11,726 nt of DNA, taken from Thermoleophilia bacterium (GTDB lineage: Bacteria; Actinomycetota; Thermoleophilia; Gaiellales; SKUG01). The position numbers and the translations under genes were made by a program. Shown one piece after another: positions 6,443 to 11,726 of the stretch. The stretch lies in assembly GCA_025964405.1 (NCBI GenBank), contig JAOPYW010000180.1, positions 1-11,726 on the forward strand, given 5' to 3'. Below the pieces are notes generated by a model, which was not told where the DNA came from, searched no databases, and saw nothing but the letters and a program-made list of their open reading frames with translations. How positions within the stretch are numbered: the stretch's first letter is position 1; each line of letters starts with the position of its first letter.

Positions 6443-6568
6443 CGATGGCGGTCCTCTTCATGGAGAGGTGCCGGAGCGGTCGAACGGGATGGTCTCGAAA
6501 ACCATTGAGGGTGCAAGCCTTCCGAGGGTTCAAATCCCTCCCTCTCCGCTCACAGGGGACCGCCATCG
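6443..6568 (+). repeat. 15-bp inverted repeat enclosing tRNA-Ser(CGA)
   Basis: CGATGGCGGTCCTCT at 6443-6457 and AGGGGACCGCCATCG at 6554-6568 are reverse complements except for one position, which in RNA would be a G-U pair. The left arm fits between the two tRNA genes and ends 4 bases before the second tRNA; the right arm begins 5 bases after it. In the primary transcript the arms would close a 15-bp stem around the whole tRNA, like the processing stems around rRNAs. A CTTTT run follows the right arm at 6570-6575, so the structure may also end transcription. Confidence 0.8.
6462..6548 (+). tRNA. tRNA-Ser (anticodon CGA)
   Basis: An 87-base class II tRNA. The acceptor strands GGAGAGG and CCTCTCC pair fully, with discriminator G at 6548. 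The anticodon stem ATGGT/ACCAT encloses CTCGAAA with anticodon CGA at 6496-6498, reading UCG. A long variable arm (GAGGGTGCAAGCCTTC region) and the T arm GAGGGTTCAAATCCCTC are present. CCA is not encoded. It lies 21 bases after tRNA-Ser(GCT) and probably shares its transcript. Confidence 0.97.
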
Positions 6569-6575
6569 TCCTTTT

Positions 6576-6608
6576 CCCCGGCGTGCGGCGCACGAGCGCC
6601 CGTCGGGG
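6576..6608. terminator. Compound hairpin in the convergent gap after the tRNA genes
   Basis: An outer stem CCCCG (6576-6580) / CGGGG (6604-6608) surrounds an inner perfect stem GGCGC (6587-6591) / GCGCC (6596-6600) with loop ACGA. It lies between the plus-strand tRNA genes and the 3' end of the minus-strand metalloprotease-like gene, where a two-way terminator is expected. It lacks a U-run on either strand. Confidence 0.4.
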
Positions 6609-6621
6609 CAGCGGCGCCGGC

Positions 6622-7521
6622 TCAGCCCACGGCCGCGTGCACGAGCGCGAGCGCCGTCGGCGACACGAACTGCGTGAGCGCGAAGCCCTGCGGGTTGTAG
6701 CCCGATTCGTTCACGAGCTTCCACTCCGCGGCCTCGACGGCCGGGATGTTGCCGGCGGCCTTCGCGCGGAAGTTGACCGGATCGCTCAGCTCCGCATCGA
6801 TGGAGGAGGCGACGGTCTCGGAGCCGGATTCGAACATGAGGCTGCGGCCGGTGGCGAGCTGCGCGGCGGTGAGGCCGTTCGCGGCGGCGCCGATGCCGGT
6901 TGCGTAGGTCTGGATGTTCTCGCCGGCCTGGTACTGCGCGATGTGCGTGAGCTCGTGGGCGAGCGTGTGGCGGAGCTTCATCGGATCGCCCGCCATCGAA
7001 CTGGCGCGCACGAACACCTTGCGGCCGGCCGGGTCGTCGGATGCGACCGCAGCGGCGCCGGTGTGGGTGCCCCCCGTCGCGGCGTCGAAGGCCGCGTCGT
7101 CGAGGATGTCGAGCGTGACGTTCTGGTTGCGGACGGCGCCGAGCAGCTTGCCGCCGACCGACGTGCTGCCGATCGTGCCGAGCGCGGTGCCGAGGGCGGC
7201 CTTCTCGGCGGCGTCGCCGGTGGCGATGAAGCCTGCGAGCGGATCCGCAGGGGTGGGTGCGACGGTAGGCGTGAGCGGCGTGGTGGGCGCGACGGTGATC
7301 GGCGCGGGCGGCGTGCTCGCCGGCGTGGAGGCCGGCGTGAGCTGCTGCTGACCCTGAAGCGCCTGCACGAGTGCGGTGAGCTGGGTCGCGACGGCCGTGA
7401 GTTGCTGGATGACGGTCGCGAGGTCGGGCGCGGCGGCAGGTGGGGACGTCGGCGTCGTCGGCGCCGCGTCGGGCATGGAGCAACCCGGCATGCTGGCGGT
7501 GGTTGGCGCAATGGCGCTCAT
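6622..7521 (-). CDS. HELTH-motif protein resembling DUF4157 (eCIS core) metallopeptidase-like domain
   Basis: I start this 299-residue protein at the ATG at 7519-7521, which has a purine-rich AAGGGA just upstream; an upstream in-frame start at 7578 adds 19 Arg/Pro-rich residues without a ribosome site. Residues 1-32 are low complexity, 33-58 a likely amphipathic or coiled-coil helix, and 61-93 a Thr/Pro/Ala linker. The folded part (about 95-299) holds THTGAAA (152-158) and LAHELTHIAQYQ (187-198), with zinc-ligand-type His189/His193 and Glu190. The LAHELTHvvQ pattern preceded by an HTG segment resembles the DUF4157 domain often found near extracellular contractile injection systems. A third ligand could be Glu231, Glu235 or Glu244. 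No signal peptide is visible and no injection-system gene lies in the window. The gene is divergent from the response regulator. Metalloprotease activity is inferred from the motif only. Confidence 0.8.
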   Translation of the reverse strand: MSAIAPTTASMPGCSMPDAAPTTPTSPPAAAPDLATVIQQLTAVATQLTALVQALQGQQQLTPASTPASTPPAPITVAPTTPLTPTVAPTPADPLAGFIATGDAAEKAALGTALGTIGSTSVGGKLLGAVRNQNVTLDILDDAAFDAATGGTHTGAAAVASDDPAGRKVFVRASSMAGDPMKLRHTLAHELTHIAQYQAGENIQTYATGIGAAANGLTAAQLATGRSLMFESGSETVASSIDAELSDPVNFRAKAAGNIPAVEAAEWKLVNESGYNPQGFALTQFVSPTALALVHAAVG

Positions 7522-7566
7522 GTGTTCCCTTCCCGGACGGCGACAGGCCGGCGTGCCTGCGACTCC

Positions 7567-7595
7567 AGTGCACCGCACGATGCTGCAACGGTCAA
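7567..7595 (-). promoter_or_regulatory. Putative promoter of the HELTH-motif gene
   Basis: On the minus strand TTGACC (7595-7590) and TGCACT (7572-7567) are separated by exactly 17 bases, giving a good -35 and a poor -10. It would leave a 45-base leader before the ATG at 7521. It lies in the 108-base divergent gap shared with the response regulator gene. Confidence 0.4.
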
Positions 7596-7615
7596 CGGGG
7601 ATGTGGTGGAACGAC

Positions 7616-7621
7616 TAGGAT
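7616..7621 (+). promoter_or_regulatory. Putative -10 box, leaderless start of the response regulator
   Basis: TAGGAT ends 8 bases before the ATG at 7630, and there is no ribosome site between them. The spacing would start the mRNA at or next to the start codon. A -35 candidate GTCAAC at 7591-7596 is 19 bases away and weak. Confidence 0.4.
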
Positions 7622-7629
7622 TCCGCTCC

Positions 7630-8001
7630 ATGCCGTTCCGCATCGCACTCTGTGACGACAACCACGCTTTCCGGCGGCTCATCCAGCTCCTGCTCGAGCT
7701 CGAGGACGACGTCGAGGTCGTGGGTTCCGCCGAGGATGGCAACGGCGCGATCGCCCTTGCGACGGAGCATCAGCCCGACGTGATGCTGCTCGACGTGGCG
7801 ATGCCGAACATGGACGGCATCGAGGCCCTGCCGCATGTGCTCGCGGCATCGCCGAACACGCGCGTGATCATGCTGAGCGGATTCTCATCCCCCGCGATCC
7901 GCGCCCAGGCCGAGGCCGCCGGCGCGGAACGCTTCGTGGAGAAGGGCGCCGACCTGCCGACGATCATCGCTGCCATCCGCAGCGTCGGAGTTGCGTCATG
8001 A
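7630..8001 (+). CDS. Single-domain response regulator (receiver only)
   Basis: The 123-residue product is just a CheY-like receiver. Key residues are all there: the acidic pair Asp9-Asp10 in LCDDNHAFR, the phospho-acceptor Asp55 in MLLDVAMPNMDG (52-63), Ser83 in the switch position (MLSGFSS), and Lys105 in FVEKGAD. There is no DNA-binding or enzymatic output domain, so output is by protein contact or phosphorelay. The next gene begins inside its stop codon (ATGA, 7998-8001), tying it to the GAF/dimerisation-helix protein, the likely phosphotransfer partner. The open frame runs much further upstream, but that part is the antisense of the HELTH gene; the ATG at 7630 begins exactly where receiver homology begins. 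Identification is secure; target unknown. Confidence 0.93.
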   Translation: MPFRIALCDDNHAFRRLIQLLLELEDDVEVVGSAEDGNGAIALATEHQPDVMLLDVAMPNMDGIEALPHVLAASPNTRVIMLSGFSSPAIRAQAEAAGAERFVEKGADLPTIIAAIRSVGVAS

Positions 8002-8762
8002 GCGACCACGACCACGACCAGGACGCGCTCGCCGACGCACAGCAGCAGGCGCTGCTCTACCGGCGCCTCTACGAAGTGACCGCCGCGCTGTCGTCGGCGG
8101 CACTGCCCGACGAGATCATCGCCGTCATGTTCGCGCAGGGCCTCCGCGCGCTCGCCGCCGACTCAGGGTTCATCGGCATCGTCAGCGATGACGGGCACGA
8201 GCTCGAGGTGCAGCGCTTCGACGACTACTCAGGAGCGGTGGCCGAGGCGCTCACCATCCCGATCACCGCGAATTTCCCGATCGCCGCATCCGCCCGCGAC
8301 GGTGGTGTGCGCATCATCCAGAGCAACGAGGACCTCGCCTGCGATTTTCCCGGCCTCGAGCGGCTCAACCCGGCGGACCATGCGTGCGCGACGATCCCGC
8401 TCAGCTCCCGCGGACAGGTCTGGGGCGCGCTCAACGTCGCGCTCGACGCGCCACGTGCGTTCACCTCGACCGAACGCTCCCTCATGCTGGTGCTGGGCGA
8501 GCACTGTGGCGCGGCCTTCGAGCGGGCGGTCCGGCTGCACAAGGCGGAGTTGCGGCTGCGCAGCCTCCGGGCCCTCGAGATCCACGATGACGTGGTGCAG
8601 GATCTCGCGGTGGCCCGACTCGCGCTGGGCTCGGGTCTCACCGAGCAGGCGATGGAATCCCTGACGCGTGGCCTCGAGGCCGCCAAGCGCATCGTCACCG
8701 AGATCGCCGACGACACGCTCGACTACCGTCGCACGGAACCACCTGCCCCCGACCCCCAGTAG
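7998..8762 (+). CDS. GAF domain protein with C-terminal histidine-kinase dimerisation helix, no ATPase
   Basis: This 254-residue cytoplasmic protein has a GAF sensory domain at about 20-178, with the typical ATIPLSSRGQVWGALNVAL strand pair at 131-149. A linker helix follows (residues 180-195), then EIHDDVVQDLAVARLAL (194-210), which matches the H-box of HisKA_3-type kinases (LHDxxxQ) with His196 as phospho-acceptor, and a second dimerisation helix up to about 238. The chain ends there: the HATPase_c domain (N, G1, G2 boxes) that should follow is absent, and the next frame does not carry it. It overlaps the response regulator by four bases. I infer a phosphotransfer or regulatory partner that needs a kinase elsewhere. 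The N-terminus DHDHDQD is acidic and His-rich. The ligand of the GAF domain cannot be told. Confidence 0.85.
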   Translation: MSDHDHDQDALADAQQQALLYRRLYEVTAALSSAALPDEIIAVMFAQGLRALAADSGFIGIVSDDGHELEVQRFDDYSGAVAEALTIPITANFPIAASARDGGVRIIQSNEDLACDFPGLERLNPADHACATIPLSSRGQVWGALNVALDAPRAFTSTERSLMLVLGEHCGAAFERAVRLHKAELRLRSLRALEIHDDVVQDLAVARLALGSGLTEQAMESLTRGLEAAKRIVTEIADDTLDYRRTEPPAPDPQ

Positions 8763-8888
8763 GTCGCACGCGTTCGCGCGGCTGGCGTGAAGCCCGCAAC
8801 CGTCGAGCAATCCTCCGCACACCGCGTTTGTCGACCACCGGTCGTGGCACCCCTGAAGTACGGGGATCGCAACGACGGGGGGCGCACG

Positions 8889-9731
8889 GTGCAGCACGAT
8901 GAGCAGCCCGCTCCTGCGCGCCGTCGGCACCCGCACCTGCCGCGCTCGCGCGCCCAGTGGCGCGGGCGTCTCGGGCAGCTCGGCACCGAGCTCCTCCTGA
9001 TCCTCGTGGCTGCGATCGTCTACGCCGTCGTGCGACAGGTCACCGAAGGCTCGCCCGAGCGCGGGTTGATGCACGCACGGGAGCTGGTGCGGGTCGAGCG
9101 GCACCTCGGCATCGCGCACGAGCACGACGTGCAGTCGGTCGTGCTCGACCGCCCCTACCTGCGCACCTTCGCGAACTGGGTCTACATCTGGGGGCACTGG
9201 CCGGTGATCGCCATGGCCTCGATCGGCATCTACCTCGCGCGCCATGCGAACTACGTGCGCATGCGCAACGCCATCTTCGCGTCGGGGATGATCGGATTCG
9301 TCTTCTTCGCGCTGCTCCCCATGTCGCCGCCGCGGCTGACCCCGTTCGGCTACGTCGACACCGTGACGACCTGGTCGGGGTCGTATCGGGCGCTGCAACC
9401 CCCGCGCTACACCAACCTGCACGCAGCCATGCCCAGCCTGCATTTCGGCTGGGACCTGCTCGTGGGTGCAACCCTGTTCCTCAGTGCCCGGAACTGGGCC
9501 ATCCGCCTCCTCGGCCTGGCGATGCCGGCCGTCATGGCCTTCGCCGTGGTGGCGACGGGCAACCACTGGATCCTCGACGTGATCGTCGGGCTCCTGGTCG
9601 TGGCCCTTGGCGTCGCCGTGTCGGAGGGCTGTCGCGGCGTGCTGATGCATCGGCGCAGGCGCACCGCTCGGAGCCCGACGAAGGCCTCCGTGGGCGGGAC
9701 GGCTCCCGCGCCGTCGAAGCGGTCTGCGTAG
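8889..9731 (+). CDS. PAP2-superfamily membrane phosphatase/transferase (inositol-phosphoryl-ceramide-synthase-like)
   Basis: The 280-residue polytopic protein carries PAP2_3-type motifs: LLPMSPPRLTP (about 142-152), the catalytic motif AMPSLHFGWD (180-189) with His185, and the last motif ATGNHWILDVIVG (222-234) with His226 and Asp230. This family includes AUR1-type inositolphosphotransferases and lipid phosphatases acting on phosphorylated lipids at the membrane. Hydrophobic helices are visible near 33-49, 95-115, 127-145, 191-201, 203-222 and 228-245. I chose GTG at 8889 because a G-rich ribosome site lies a few bases upstream and the cationic N-terminus leads into the first helix; GTG at 8787 would add 34 residues unlike the family and lacks a site. 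It heads a three-gene plus-strand group with lipid-related functions. Which reaction is catalysed cannot be read here. Confidence 0.85.
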   Translation: MQHDEQPAPARRRHPHLPRSRAQWRGRLGQLGTELLLILVAAIVYAVVRQVTEGSPERGLMHARELVRVERHLGIAHEHDVQSVVLDRPYLRTFANWVYIWGHWPVIAMASIGIYLARHANYVRMRNAIFASGMIGFVFFALLPMSPPRLTPFGYVDTVTTWSGSYRALQPPRYTNLHAAMPSLHFGWDLLVGATLFLSARNWAIRLLGLAMPAVMAFAVVATGNHWILDVIVGLLVVALGVAVSEGCRGVLMHRRRRTARSPTKASVGGTAPAPSKRSA

Positions 9732-9784
9732 CTCGGTTCCTGACCCTGCGGAAGGCGAATCAAGGAACGACTTGCATGCGCCGG

Positions 9785-9790
9785 TAGCCT
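9785..9790 (+). promoter_or_regulatory. Putative -10 box before the phosphodiesterase gene
   Basis: TAGCCT lies 4 bases before the ATG at 9795 and 10 bases before an in-frame ATG at 9801. If it is the true -10, the mRNA would begin about at 9797-9800 and translation would use the ATG at 9801. No -35 is convincing. Confidence 0.3.
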
Positions 9791-9794
9791 GTAC

Positions 9795-10496
9795 ATGGCA
9801 ATGACTGCTGCATCCCCGAACCACCGCCCCGGCTTCATCGTCGCCCACCGCGCCGGCAACGACCTCGACCACCTGCGTGCCGCCGAACGGTTGGGCGCAG
9901 GCCTCATCGAGGCCGACGTCTGCCTGCACCGCGGGCGGGTCGAGGTGCGGCACCTCAAGAGCGTCGGCCCCCTGCCCATCTACTGGGACCAGTGGTACAT
10001 CGCCAATCCGTTCGCGCGCCGCCTGCAGCTCCACGAACTGCTCGCGGCGACCGGAGCTGACACGCAGCTCATGCTCGACCTCAAGGGCGGCAGCAGGCGC
10101 CTCGCGCACCGGGTACGCGCGGCGCTGGTGGCCGACGGCCGAACCGCGGTCACCGTCTGCGCACGGCGCTGGCACCTCCTCGAGACCTTCGCCGACGACG
10201 CTGGCGTGCGCACGGTGCACTCGGTCGGATCGCGGCGCGGCCTCAGGCGGCTACTGGCCGAGCGGCGTCGCTCAGGGCGGCGGGTGGCAGGAGTGTCGAT
10301 CCATGCGCGCCTGCTCGACCCCGGGACGGTGCGCGAGCTGCAGGAAGCGACGGAGCTCGTGATGACCTGGCCGGTCTCCACCCTCGCGCACGGCCGCGAA
10401 CTGCTGGGCTGGGGCGTCGACGGGCTCATCACCGACGTGCCGCACGAGCTCGCCGCGCTGTTCGCAGGTGCTGCGGCAGGGGAGCGCCGGGCTTGA
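9795..10496 (+). CDS. Glycerophosphodiester phosphodiesterase family protein
   Basis: GDPD enzymes hydrolyse glycerophosphodiesters to glycerol-3-phosphate and an alcohol, with a metal in a TIM barrel. The 233-residue product shows IVAHRAGND (15-23) with His18-Arg19, the metal-binding LIEADVCLH (37-45) with Glu39 and Asp41, the second catalytic His53 in EVRHLK, LMLDLKGG (92-99) with Asp95 and Lys97, and the closing VDGLITDVP (208-216). HRA replaces the usual HRG. There is no signal peptide, so it is likely cytoplasmic. It is slightly shorter than average (about 240-250) because the loop after His53 is compact. The ATG at 9801 is an alternative start. The last codon overlaps the next gene's TTG start (TTGA), so the two are translationally coupled. 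Family assignment is good; substrate unproven. Confidence 0.87.
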   Translation: MAMTAASPNHRPGFIVAHRAGNDLDHLRAAERLGAGLIEADVCLHRGRVEVRHLKSVGPLPIYWDQWYIANPFARRLQLHELLAATGADTQLMLDLKGGSRRLAHRVRAALVADGRTAVTVCARRWHLLETFADDAGVRTVHSVGSRRGLRRLLAERRRSGRRVAGVSIHARLLDPGTVRELQEATELVMTWPVSTLAHGRELLGWGVDGLITDVPHELAALFAGAAAGERRA

Positions 10497-11458
10497 ACGG
10501 CTGGATCACATCACTCGTCAACGCGCTGCACGCCCTGGCGAACGTCGACGTTCGTTGGGTGCTGCTCGCGGCGACCCTGCACGCCTGCAACCTCGGGCTG
10601 CGAGCGCTGACGTGGCGCAACGTGCTGGCGGGCGCGTATCCCGGTGTGCGCCTGTCGGCCTGGCGCGTCGGGTTGTCGTACGCGGTCGGGTGCGCCCTCA
10701 ACGGCTACCTCCCGGCGCGTGGCGGCGAGGCGGTCAAGGTGGCGCTCGTGCGCCTGCAGCACCGGGAGACCTCGACGGTGACGGTAGCTTCCTCGACGTC
10801 AGTCGTGCTCGTGTTCGACCTGTTCGTCGGCGTCACGCTGCTCACGGTGGGCTGGCTCACCGGCGCGTTGCCGTCGGCGCCCGGCCTGCCGGCCGTGGCG
10901 TCGACGCTGCTCGGCACGCCGTGGCTCGTCGCGGGCGCGATCGTGGCGTTGGTTGTGCTCGCTCGGTACCTGCATCGCCGGGCTGCTGGACCACTGCGCC
11001 GCGCATGGACCCAGGTCGCGCAAGGCGTGGCGGTGCTCCGCGCACCGGGGCGGTACGCGCGCACCGTGCTGGCCGTGCAGGGCTTGGCGTGGAGCGCCCG
11101 CATCGGCGTGGTGTTCTGCCTCCTGCATGCATTCGGCATCCCGGCCTCGTACCCGTTGGCGGCGCTCGTCGTGGTGGTCGGTGGGCTCTCGACCCTCGTG
11201 CCGGTGCCCGGTGGCGGCGGGGCCCAGCAGGCCCTCGCCGTGTTCGTGCTGGCGGGTGTCGCCTCCACGTCGTCGGTGCTCTCGTTCAGCATCGGCATGC
11301 AGCTCGGCATCACGCTCGCGAACACGACGATCGGGCTGGTCGCGGCGATGCTCGTGTTCGGGCGCCTGCATCCGCTCGCTGCGCTGCGCTCGGCGATGCA
11401 CGCCGCACGCGAACTGCCGGTGCTGGCGCAGCCCGCCGCGCCGGAGACCGGCTCCTGA
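10493..11458 (+). CDS. Lysylphosphatidylglycerol synthase TM-region / UPF0104 family membrane protein
   Basis: This 321-residue protein is strongly hydrophobic with about seven or eight membrane helices. It bears the two marks of the LPG_synthase_TM (UPF0104, MprF flippase-like) family: NGYLPARGGEAVKVALV (70-86; family form lP.R.GE..R) and LVPVPGGGGAQQALAVF (237-253; family form PtPGG.G..E, here with Gln instead of Glu). It lacks the soluble aminoacyltransferase domain of full MprF, so it is a stand-alone flippase-like or lipid-transport protein. The start is TTG at 10493, overlapping the phosphodiesterase stop, with a strong AGGGGAG ribosome site at 10478-10484, eight bases away. With the PAP2 and GDPD genes it forms a lipid-handling group. 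Family is secure; the transported substrate is not known. Confidence 0.88.
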   Translation: MNGWITSLVNALHALANVDVRWVLLAATLHACNLGLRALTWRNVLAGAYPGVRLSAWRVGLSYAVGCALNGYLPARGGEAVKVALVRLQHRETSTVTVASSTSVVLVFDLFVGVTLLTVGWLTGALPSAPGLPAVASTLLGTPWLVAGAIVALVVLARYLHRRAAGPLRRAWTQVAQGVAVLRAPGRYARTVLAVQGLAWSARIGVVFCLLHAFGIPASYPLAALVVVVGGLSTLVPVPGGGGAQQALAVFVLAGVASTSSVLSFSIGMQLGITLANTTIGLVAAMLVFGRLHPLAALRSAMHAARELPVLAQPAAPETGS

Positions 11459-11463
11459 GCGCT

Positions 11464-11482
11464 CCGGGCTGCTGGTTCCCGG
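11464..11482 (+). terminator. Weak hairpin after the lipid gene group
   Basis: CCGGG at 11464-11468 and CCCGG at 11478-11482 make a 5-bp stem with a 9-base loop, five bases after the TGA of the flippase-like gene. No U-run follows. It could end or stabilise the transcript, but short GC palindromes are common in such GC-rich DNA. Confidence 0.25.
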
Positions 11483-11547
11483 TGCCCGTCGTGGCGTCCT
11501 ATCGCGTCGCCGGCCAATCCTCGGTAGGATCGTTCGCAGCGAGACAT

Positions 11548-11602
11548 GGAAGCGTGTCCGAGTGGCTGAAGGAGCACGATTGGAAATCGCGAGAGCGCTT
11601 CC
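11548..11602 (+). pseudogene. Truncated tRNA-Ser(GGA): variable and T arms missing
   Basis: The first half is a standard serine tRNA: acceptor strand GGAAGCG (11548-11554), D arm TCCGAGTGGCTGAAGGA, and anticodon loop TTGGAAA with anticodon GGA at about 11581-11584. The anticodon stem CACGA/TCGCG has one A-C mismatch; related genes have TCGTG. After four bases (AGAG) the full 3' acceptor strand CGCTTCC (11596-11602) follows, pairing 7 of 7 with the 5' strand. The long variable arm and the T arm with GTTCGAATC, about 33 bases, are absent. A TAGGAT box is at 11525-11530 and a strong hairpin follows at 11627, so the transcription signals seem intact. Most likely it is a deletion relic; an assembly error or an unusual RNA cannot be excluded. 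Confidence 0.75.
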
Positions 11603-11626
11603 CGTCGACCACAGCCAAGCGTCTTC

Positions 11627-11652
11627 GAAAGCCTCGCTACTGCGGGGCTTTC
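11627..11652 (+). terminator. Strong stem-loop terminator after the tRNA-Ser relic
   Basis: GAAAGCCTCGC (11627-11637) and GCGGGGCTTTC (11642-11652) pair over 11 bp with one G-U, around the loop TACT, and are followed by the T-rich TGCTTCTC. This A-stem/GC/T form is typical of efficient intrinsic terminators after tRNA genes. Confidence 0.8.
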
Positions 11653-11726
11653 TGCTTCTCATTGCCGAACCGGCCGGGCGTCGCTCGCGCTGAAAATGTG
11701 CGGCTGCATGCGCAACAAGGTGTCTG
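11653..11726. other. Window end, nothing recognised
   Basis: The last 74 bases after the terminator hold no ORF with a start and ribosome site, RNA gene or clear promoter that I can support. Confidence 0.4.

Noticed and set aside
6445..7629. Long N-terminal extension of the response regulator
   Set aside because: It runs over a tRNA and the antisense of the HELTH gene and is Arg/Gly-rich; receiver homology starts at 7630 just after a TAGGAT box.
8787..8888. Earlier GTG start for the PAP2-family protein
   Set aside because: The added 34 residues are unlike the family and have no ribosome site, whereas GTG at 8889 has a G-rich site close upstream.
8229..10220. A 663-codon minus-strand open frame
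   Set aside because: It is antisense to the GAF, PAP2 and GDPD genes, all of which have recognisable motifs; its own translation is Arg/Gly/His-rich with no domain.
11548..11602. Phage or element attachment site at the tRNA
   Set aside because: No integrase, no direct repeat of the tRNA 3' end and no foreign-looking genes are in the window; the damage is an internal loss, not a 3' duplication.
11548..11726. Intron-containing or split tRNA-Ser(GGA)
   Set aside because: The 3' acceptor strand follows at 11596-11602 and no T-loop GTTCGAATC occurs downstream to the window end, so an interruption does not explain the gap.

Overview
The window is about 11.7 kb of very GC-rich bacterial chromosome. 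Genes are tightly packed, with four 4-base stop/start overlaps (three ATGA, one TTGA) and frequent GTG or TTG starts. This points to an Actinomycetota-type organism. A Thermoleophilia/Solirubrobacterales-like source is my best guess, because long decapeptide-repeat surface proteins of the kind seen here are common there; the assignment is an inference. Apart from the tRNA genes and one tRNA relic there are no mobile genes, CRISPR arrays or rRNA.

Layout. (1) 1-572 (+): the 3' end of a membrane protein gene and a one-helix partner, resembling the TIGR02587/TIGR02588 pair. (2) 633-1270 (+): a coupled BolA / CGFS monothiol glutaredoxin pair, the classical [2Fe-2S] carrier and sensing module. (3) 2230-1301 and 4900-2294 (-): a sulfotransferase-family protein and, upstream of it on the same strand, an 868-residue exported protein made of 68 decapeptide repeats. 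The repeat gene has a promoter-like element resembling flagellar/WhiG-type sigma sites. (4) 5250-6286 (+): a Tyr-rich 118-residue protein of unknown function, then a family-1 uracil-DNA glycosylase. (5) 6351-6548 (+): two tandem tRNA-Ser genes (GCT, CGA), the second enclosed by a 15-bp inverted repeat. (6) 7521-6622 (-): a protein with a HELTH zinc-protease-like motif resembling DUF4157 (eCIS core). It is divergent from (7) 7630-8762 (+), a stand-alone receiver domain coupled to a GAF protein that ends in a histidine-kinase dimerisation helix with no ATPase domain. (8) 8889-11458 (+): a PAP2-type membrane phosphatase/transferase, a glycerophosphodiester phosphodiesterase and an LPG-synthase-TM/flippase-like protein, a lipid or envelope group. 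(9) 11548-11652: a tRNA-Ser(GGA)-like gene lacking its variable and T arms, followed by a strong hairpin terminator.

Most genes are ordinary housekeeping or regulatory genes. The observations I would follow first are the T-armless tRNA-Ser relic, the inverted repeat around tRNA-Ser(CGA), the strictly 10-residue repeat protein with its possible alternative-sigma promoter, and the receiver/GAF-DHp pair. All identities come from reading motifs by eye; no database search was run.
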